DNA from: Bacteroidales bacterium UBA1219
Lineage (GTDB): Bacteria > Bacteroidota > Bacteroidia > Bacteroidales > P3
Direction: 5' to 3'
Assembly: GCA_002309295.1 (NCBI GenBank)
Contig: DBXF01000088.1
Span: forward strand, 1 to 11,129
Length of the DNA: 11,129 nucleotides
Below are positions 6,591 to 11,129 of this stretch, in pieces. Within the stretch, counting starts at the first letter, position 1. The number at the start of each line of letters is the position of its first letter. The translations under genes and the position numbers were made by a program. The notes beneath the pieces are model-generated. The model saw nothing but the letters and a program-made list of their open reading frames with translations, did no database searches and was not told where the DNA came from.

Positions 6591-7545
6591 AATCCACATC
6601 CTTCACCAAACGCACGCTATGACCATGGTAGCGTAGACAAGGAGTTAATTGTTCCCAGTCTCGATTAAATGCATAGTAAAACGCCGCCCATCCAGAATCG
6701 CTGTTTACCAGCCAATAATTACCGTAATAATTTACACCTCCTACAAACTTGGAAAGACGAATACCGGCGGCGGGCAGGAATACCGCGCCGGCTTCCTCCA
6801 TCAATGTCCATTGCTCCACATCGTAAGTGTTCAGCCAGTCGTCATTACCCGGAACAAATGTTAGGCCTTCGGGCAACGTCCAATTATCGGGGAGAAGGAT
6901 AAGGCCGTTTACCCCGTTCACTGTTCCCTTGCCTCTTTTTTCGCTATGACCTTGTCGCCAATCAAGCAGGTAGTCCAGCTCATGGCGCGTAAGGGTACGC
7001 CAATGATAGTTATTCTCGCCTCCGTTGACGATAGTGTTGTAAATACCCCAGTCATAGTAGGCGCTTGTGCCTATCAAATCGGTGTCGGGCATATTTATCG
7101 ACGGGCCGTAGCCGTAATAATTGAAAGAATCTCTCACTACGAAATCGGAACGGGAATAAGGCTGATTATACACGTTATTTGTGTCGTCGGGATTATGGTA
7201 ACCACTTGTCCCCCAACCAAATAAATCTATCCAACCATTGTACGACCTGGATATTTGACTATTTGTTTCCCCTATCACGTCCCACTGGTTGTTTGCAAAA
7301 CGCCATTTTCCAACAGCTGTGCCTCCGTCAGCCACGGGATGTGTACCCACAGCTTTGTACTGCAGATTGCCCTGCGAAAAACGCACTTTCTTTGTCAACG
7401 AAACAGAGAACTCTCCCGTAAGTGTCTTGGTTACAAACACATCTTCAACATCTTGCTGATTTGTTTGGGTTTCTTCCTTGGCACAGGAAAATAGGACACA
7501 TATTGCTATAGGCAATACAAATAATATGGAAGTCGGTGTTTTCAT
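6589..7545 (-). CDS. Secreted lipoprotein with FGE/C-type-lectin-like features
   Basis: This gene encodes 318 residues. The signal MKTPTSILFVLPIAICVLFS is followed by Cys21 in lipobox L-F-S-C, then a charged, Gln-rich linker. From about residue 45 the protein carries motifs of a common Bacteroidales exported family: VRFSQGNLQY, WRFANNQWD, GWIDLFGWGTSG, WRTLTRHEL, VNGVNGLILLPDNW, AGAVFLPAAGIR and the end SVRLVKD. The last part resembles the Fibrobacter/Bacteroidota paralogous domain and sulfatase-modifying (FGE) or C-type-lectin folds, so it may bind ligands at the surface; no catalytic role is claimed. I start at ATG 7543-7545 because it gives the lipoprotein signal. The frame is open to 7740, but that extension simply translates heptamer repeats and crosses the promoter at 7640. 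The gene is flanked on both sides by related repeat arrays. Confidence 0.85.
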   Translation of the reverse strand: MKTPTSILFVLPIAICVLFSCAKEETQTNQQDVEDVFVTKTLTGEFSVSLTKKVRFSQGNLQYKAVGTHPVADGGTAVGKWRFANNQWDVIGETNSQISRSYNGWIDLFGWGTSGYHNPDDTNNVYNQPYSRSDFVVRDSFNYYGYGPSINMPDTDLIGTSAYYDWGIYNTIVNGGENNYHWRTLTRHELDYLLDWRQGHSEKRGKGTVNGVNGLILLPDNWTLPEGLTFVPGNDDWLNTYDVEQWTLMEEAGAVFLPAAGIRLSKFVGGVNYYGNYWLVNSDSGWAAFYYAFNRDWEQLTPCLRYHGHSVRLVKDVD

Positions 7546-7639
7546 TTGTTTTTCAATTTTAGAAATTCTTATTTTACCATTTTGTGCAATTCCTCCGAAC
7601 CTGCCGAAGTCCGTTACAAAATCCGTCAGAATCACGCTG

Positions 7640-7647
7640 CAAAGATA
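7640..7647 (-). promoter_or_regulatory. Bacteroidota -7 promoter element for the lipoprotein gene
   Basis: On the minus strand this reads TATCTTTG, an exact match to TAnnTTTG, preceded by an A-run and followed by CAG. The -33 position, about 19 bp upstream, falls in the heptamer array and reads GTTC rather than TTTG. The leader would be about 85-90 nt. It holds a GGAGG (minus strand, 7596-7592) 11 bp before a three-codon ATG-GTA-AAA-TAA frame (7580-7569), probably incidental. Confidence 0.7.
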
Positions 7648-7657
7648 CGATTTTTTT

Positions 7658-7769
7658 GTGAATTGTGAACCGTGAACTGTGAACTGTGAACTGTGAACTG
7701 ACAACTGGCAACTGGCAACCGCCCCAATTTCAACTTTCAACTATCAACTTTCAACTTTCAACTATCACT
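7658..7769. repeat. Sixteen consecutive heptamers in perfect register
   Basis: Sixteen 7-bp units follow without a gap: GTGAATT, GTGAACC, GTGAACT x4, GACAACT, GGCAACT, GGCAACC, GCCCCAA, TTTCAAC x2, TATCAAC, TTTCAAC x2, TATCACT. The sequence shifts stepwise between sub-families while the period stays at 7. The right end contains the stop codon of the TonB-receptor-like gene (7765-7767), and a second in-frame stop follows it directly (TGATAG on the minus strand). The left end overlaps the -33 region of the lipoprotein promoter. Confidence 0.92.
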
Positions 7770-10245
7770 GTCCCATTCCGCCGCCGGTGTTGGCTCCGGG
7801 CTGCTGCACGCCGCTGTTGGAGCCGGCACGGTCGTCCATATCGTCGGATTTGATACGTTTGAGGGTGTTGTTGTTGGCGGTTTTGCCGAAGGTGTATTGT
7901 ATCTGCAGGGTAAGGTAGGGTTTTTCCCACATAATACTCATTTCGTTGCGGTAATTGTTGTAGCTGCCTTCGATTTCGAGTTTGCGGCGCGGTATGTTCT
8001 GCACTCCTACAGACACCTGCAGCGCCCTGTTGAAGAAATATCGCGACAGCGAGGTGTTGAAGGTCAGCATGTCGCCCATCTGCATACCCTCGCGGTACAT
8101 ACCCGAAAGGTAGAAACAGTTGGCCGAGAGTTTCAGCTCCCACGGCAGTTTTACGGCCAGCGACTGCCAAGTCATAAAGCTGAAGGTTTCCACGTTCATG
8201 GTAAGCTGCGGGCTGTCGGCTTTGGCCTGATTGTAAGAGCCTTGCATCCAGAAAGTCCACTCCACAGGGCCGAGTGGCAGCATTCCGCTGAGTCCCAGCG
8301 AGGCAAACTGCTGGTGGCCGATGTTGTAGGGCTTCTGTATGGTGGCAATATGTCCGGGCATGGCGGTGGTGATGTTGTTGATTTCGTTGTTTTCGTAGCC
8401 GTAGCTGGCGGTGATGAAAAACATATAGAACAGGCTCATGCTGAGGTCCACACGGTGCGAGTACTGCGGCAGCAGGTCGGGGTTGCCCGACGAATAGGCG
8501 TAGATGCTGGTTTGGGTAACAAAGGGGTTGAGCGAGTTGTAGTCGGGACGGGTGATGCGGTAGGCGTAGCTCAGCGAAAGGCTGTGCGCCTGCCCCAAGC
8601 GGTAGCTGACGCTGAAGTTGGGGAACAGGTTGAAATAGTTGTTGGAGGTATCGATGCCGCTTGTAACCGACTCGATGTTGGTGTAGGTGTGTTCGAAACG
8701 CAGTCCGGCGCGGTACGACAGTTTGTCGTTCACCTTGTGGGAGAAATTGAGGTATGCGGCATTTACGTTCTCCTTGTATTTCAGATGGTTGGAAATCGGC
8801 GAAAGCAGAGGATCTTCACTTGCATAGTGACGGAAATCGTTATCCACCAACGAGATACGCGACTTAAGCCCATATTCCAGCCCCATTTTTTTGTTGAACT
8901 GCTGCACGGCATCGAACTTGAGGGCATAGGAGCTGTAACGGTTTTCGGTGCTGTCGCAGGGGTCGTCGGTGTTCGTAAGGCTGTCGAGATTGCCATAATA
9001 GTAACGGGTTTTCACCATGCTGGCGACATCGTTGGCGTTGTTGTCGAAATCGAAAGAGAGCGACATCTGGCTGCCTATGGTGTCCAAACGGTGGTTGTAG
9101 TAGATATTGCCCACGTAGCTGTTGCTCACATTGGGATTGTCGGTGTGGCTGGTGTACGACGAAAGCACGTCGGTATAGGGGTATTGCGAAACGAGGAAAA
9201 TCCTGTCGGGGTTGTCCTCAACAACGGGGCTGCGGTGACGGTTGAAGGAGAACATCCCTCCTACCGAGTTGTTGGAATCGATTTTGTAGTCGGCGGAGAA
9301 ACTGAAGTTAGCCGAGCGGAACTTGTTATGCTCCTCCACGGGCTGCAGGTGTATCAGCGTGGTGTCGGCGCCCTGCCACAGGTATTGCTTGCTCTCGCTT
9401 TGCATCAGGCTGTTGAAAATGCCGAACCCGCCGTTGGCCGAGAGTGTCCATCGGTCGTTCACATACTGCAGCGAGGCGTTGTTGAAAGTGCGGAAATCCT
9501 TGGTGAGTCCGCTCCACGACGACACAGTGCCTGAAAAACCCTCGGTCTGCGCCTGAGCCATTATAATGTTGATGATGCCCGCTGTGCCTTCGGCCTCGTA
9601 TTTGGCCGACGGATTGTTGACGGTTTCTATTTTTGCCACCGTGTTGGCGGGCATGCTTTTCAGGATGGCTTTCATGCTCTCGAAGGGCATACGTATGTCG
9701 CGGCCGTTGAACTGGAACAGTATGCCGCTCTTGCCGTTGAGGGTGATGTTTTCGTTGTTGTCCACCATCACCCCGGGCACTTTTTTCAGCATCTCAAACA
9801 CGTTGGCGCTGGTTGCCGTAACGCCGTCGTCCACGTTCATCACAATTTTGTCCGCCTCCATGGTGTAGCGTTTGCGCAAAGCGGTGACGGAGACTTCTTT
9901 CAACGCTGTGGCACTCTGGCTTATGGCTATGTCGCCGAGGTCGATGGTGCCGCCGGACTTGAGCCGCGACGAGAGGTCCACGAACTTGGTGTCGTAGCCC
10001 ACGAACTGTATTTTAAGCACTTTGCCGTCGGGTTTGCCCTGCAGCGAAAAACGGCCGTCCATGTCGGTAACGGCACCGGTGAGCAGACGGGCGTTGGCCG
10101 AGGTGTCGGTCATAATCATCACGTTGGCGAAAGGCACCGCCTCGCCGTTTTTATTGTCGGCAACACGGCCTTTGACTGTCTGGGCGCTGACACAAACGGC
10201 GGTCAGTGTCAGGAGAAATATAGTTGTTATTTGTTTGAGTTTCAT
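7765..10245 (-). CDS. TonB-dependent-receptor-like outer-membrane protein (OMP_b-brl_3 type)
   Basis: This 826-residue protein has a signal peptide MKLKQITTIFLLTLTAVCVSA cleaved before Gln22. Residues about 23-110 form a carboxypeptidase-regulatory-like beta-sandwich (VKGRVADNKNGEAVPFANV, TDMDGRFSL, IQFVGYDT). Residues about 120-235 form the plug domain, recognisable from VFEMLKKVPGVMVD, ITLNGKSGILFQFNGRDI and VNNPSAKYEAEGTAGIINI. A large barrel (about 240-780) follows, ending LQIQYTFGK. This order matches the Bacteroidota family with an outer-membrane barrel of the OMP_b-brl_3 type. After the barrel comes an unusual hydrophilic tail of about 45 residues, rich in Asn, Asp and Gly and ending GGGMGQ, probably disordered. 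No SusD-like partner gene is adjacent, so a polysaccharide-utilisation role is not supported; the substrate is unknown. The stop codon lies inside a heptamer array. Confidence 0.9.
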   Translation of the reverse strand: MKLKQITTIFLLTLTAVCVSAQTVKGRVADNKNGEAVPFANVMIMTDTSANARLLTGAVTDMDGRFSLQGKPDGKVLKIQFVGYDTKFVDLSSRLKSGGTIDLGDIAISQSATALKEVSVTALRKRYTMEADKIVMNVDDGVTATSANVFEMLKKVPGVMVDNNENITLNGKSGILFQFNGRDIRMPFESMKAILKSMPANTVAKIETVNNPSAKYEAEGTAGIINIIMAQAQTEGFSGTVSSWSGLTKDFRTFNNASLQYVNDRWTLSANGGFGIFNSLMQSESKQYLWQGADTTLIHLQPVEEHNKFRSANFSFSADYKIDSNNSVGGMFSFNRHRSPVVEDNPDRIFLVSQYPYTDVLSSYTSHTDNPNVSNSYVGNIYYNHRLDTIGSQMSLSFDFDNNANDVASMVKTRYYYGNLDSLTNTDDPCDSTENRYSSYALKFDAVQQFNKKMGLEYGLKSRISLVDNDFRHYASEDPLLSPISNHLKYKENVNAAYLNFSHKVNDKLSYRAGLRFEHTYTNIESVTSGIDTSNNYFNLFPNFSVSYRLGQAHSLSLSYAYRITRPDYNSLNPFVTQTSIYAYSSGNPDLLPQYSHRVDLSMSLFYMFFITASYGYENNEINNITTAMPGHIATIQKPYNIGHQQFASLGLSGMLPLGPVEWTFWMQGSYNQAKADSPQLTMNVETFSFMTWQSLAVKLPWELKLSANCFYLSGMYREGMQMGDMLTFNTSLSRYFFNRALQVSVGVQNIPRRKLEIEGSYNNYRNEMSIMWEKPYLTLQIQYTFGKTANNNTLKRIKSDDMDDRAGSNSGVQQPGANTGGGMGQ

Positions 10246-10332
10246 TGTTGATTATTTTGTGATTAGTGATTAGTTTTTTATACCAAAAAATTTATATATT
10301 TGTTACAAGTTATTAATTATAAATATTTTACA
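10246..10332 (-). promoter_or_regulatory. AT-rich upstream region of the TonB-receptor-like gene
   Basis: This stretch should hold the promoter of the receptor-like gene starting at 10245. It is strongly AT-rich and has two perfect heptamers GATTAGT at 10261-10274. No minus-strand match to TAnnTTTG was found. An exact match on the plus strand, TATATTTG at 10295-10302, points away from the gene and may be chance in such AT-rich sequence. Confidence 0.35.
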
Positions 10333-10367
10333 ATTGCGAAAAATTTCGCAACGAAATTTTTCGCAAT
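10333..10367 (-). terminator. Perfect 16-bp-arm hairpin at the end of the ATPase gene
   Basis: The left arm ATTGCGAAAAATTTCG (10333-10348) and right arm CGAAATTTTTCGCAAT (10352-10367) are exact reverse complements around a 3-base loop CAA. The outermost base is the last base of the ATPase stop codon (TGA on the minus strand, 10369-10367). In the direction of transcription the hairpin is followed by TTGTAAAATATTT, a weak T-rich tract. It is therefore a likely terminator or 3' stabilising stem. Each half also contains a smaller palindrome. Confidence 0.7.
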
Positions 10368-11129
10368 CACTGTATTACATTTTTGACAATCCATTGGTTG
10401 AAAAACGGGTCTTCAACCTCATAGTTCGATGCTTTTATAACCAAACCGGACTTTATCATTCTTTGCAGTGAACTGTATGATGTGCTGGTGGCCTTGTTGC
10501 GATTTTGTAAAGGCTGTTTGTTTTCTGCCAAATCGCGGAGAGTGTTGCGGTCGGTGCGGTTCAAGTTTTGCCAAAGACGCTCATAATCAAGGTCGTGCAT
10601 GGACACCAACGCCACAATAGCCTTATTCACCACGTCGTCTTTGATTTTTTGATACTCCATCATCTCCCAAACCTGCGAAGCCAATTGCTGTGTATAATAT
10701 GGATGGCAGGAGGTGAATTGCAGAATCTCCTCTGCAACAGCTTCGGCATTGTAAGCAAGACGTTCGGTAATGTAGTTGTGAAAATCGTCGTATGGTATTT
10801 TTTTAAGACGTATCAATTGCCCGAAATGATAAAAGGGAGATTTTTTCTTTTCAAAAATGGCCTCCATCATCGACTCCTGACTTCCCAAAAGGATATAGTT
10901 CAGGTTTTTCTGCCGTTGCATCAGCGAGCGGAGCTGTTTGTCGAATCCTTTCTGGATTTTTACAACTTCCTGAAATTCATCAAGAACAACAATCAGCCTG
11001 CGTTCTGGCGACGTTATCTTTTCAATCAATGCCATTGCATCCTCCAAAAGCACACTGCCGTTTACAGTGGGCTGAAAAGTTACATCCACAGTGCCAGTAA
11101 CCGCATTGGTCGATATTATCGGATATATG
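10367..11129 (-). CDS. Archaeal-type AAA ATPase, C-terminal part (start outside window)
   Basis: About 253 residues are visible, open through the right edge, so the N-terminus with the Walker A loop lies beyond 11129. The GTG at 11089 is internal. Visible motifs are Walker B in RLIVVLDEFQEV (Asp-Glu codons at about 10976-10981), a sensor-like YILLGSQES after a basic stretch, and FGQLIRLKKIPYDDFHNYI. A helical segment follows (EEILQFTSCHPYYTQQLASQ), then a C-terminal winged-helix-like region (TSYSSLQRMIKSGLVIK, EVEDPFFNQWI). This arrangement fits the ATPase_2 (PF01637) group of single-copy, often horizontally spread ATPases whose cellular role is mostly unknown. The coding sequence is visibly richer in A and T than the receptor gene next to it, which suggests separate origin. 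It ends in a perfect hairpin that overlaps its stop codon. Confidence 0.85.
   Translation of the reverse strand, partial: IYPIISTNAVTGTVDVTFQPTVNGSVLLEDAMALIEKITSPERRLIVVLDEFQEVVKIQKGFDKQLRSLMQRQKNLNYILLGSQESMMEAIFEKKKSPFYHFGQLIRLKKIPYDDFHNYITERLAYNAEAVAEEILQFTSCHPYYTQQLASQVWEMMEYQKIKDDVVNKAIVALVSMHDLDYERLWQNLNRTDRNTLRDLAENKQPLQNRNKATSTSYSSLQRMIKSGLVIKASNYEVEDPFFNQWIVKNVIQ

Noticed and set aside
7569..7596. Three-codon upstream frame with GGAGG in the lipoprotein leader
   Set aside because: It is too short to mean much, and Shine-Dalgarno sites are rarely used in Bacteroidota; no attenuator structure was seen with it.
7546..7740. N-terminal extension of the lipoprotein frame up to 7740
   Set aside because: The extra 65 residues translate heptamer repeats and cross the promoter element; the ATG at 7545 begins a proper lipoprotein signal.
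7897..9534. Long open frame (545 codons) on the plus strand, antisense to the receptor-like gene
   Set aside because: It has no signal or recognisable domain, its composition is that of a reverse-strand shadow (Val/His/Gly-rich), and the minus-strand frame has a clear family match.
10295..10302. Plus-strand TATATTTG as a promoter for an antisense RNA into the ATPase gene
   Set aside because: It is an exact -7 match, but it lies in very AT-rich sequence with no -33 element; chance is the simpler explanation.

Overview
The window looks like a chromosomal segment of a Bacteroidota species, most likely order Bacteroidales. The evidence is the density of Bacteroidota-type outer-membrane proteins (a TamL-type lipidated Omp85 protein, a TonB-receptor-like protein with a carboxypeptidase-regulatory-like N-domain, small PorT-like barrels), lipoproteins with lipoboxes, little use of Shine-Dalgarno sites, and a match to the Bacteroidota -7 promoter element (TATCTTTG on the minus strand at 7640-7647). 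Coding regions are of moderate GC, while the intergenic regions are AT-rich or low-complexity. No RNA gene, CRISPR array, transposase or phage gene was recognised.

Layout from left to right. Positions 1-690 (+) hold the end of a secreted beta-barrel protein. Positions 691-940 hold a cluster of short hairpins. Positions 941-1645 (+) encode an unrecognised lipoprotein. On the minus strand, 6270 down to 1811 is a tight three-gene unit: an outer-membrane barrel protein, then waaA (Kdo transferase), then tamL, with gaps of 8 and 6 bp. Positions 6271-6588 are packed with 7- and 8-bp tandem repeats. A secreted lipoprotein with a FGE/C-type-lectin-like look lies at 6589-7545 (-), behind a recognisable promoter. 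Another heptamer array, 16 units in unbroken register, fills 7658-7769 up to the stop codon of a TonB-receptor-like outer-membrane protein (7765-10245, -). A perfect 16-bp-arm hairpin at 10333-10367 overlaps the stop codon of an archaeal-type AAA ATPase that runs off the right edge.

Functionally the window is about the cell envelope. The minus-strand operon joins lipid A-Kdo synthesis to outer-membrane protein assembly, and the remaining genes, apart from the ATPase, encode exported proteins or lipoproteins. No complete new multi-gene system is evident. The most unusual structure lies between the genes: heptamer arrays that begin at or within a few bases of the stop codons of three genes, a 24-bp perfect direct repeat bracketing one lipoprotein gene together with its promoter, and a cluster of hairpins sharing a TTCTCCT motif in both orientations.
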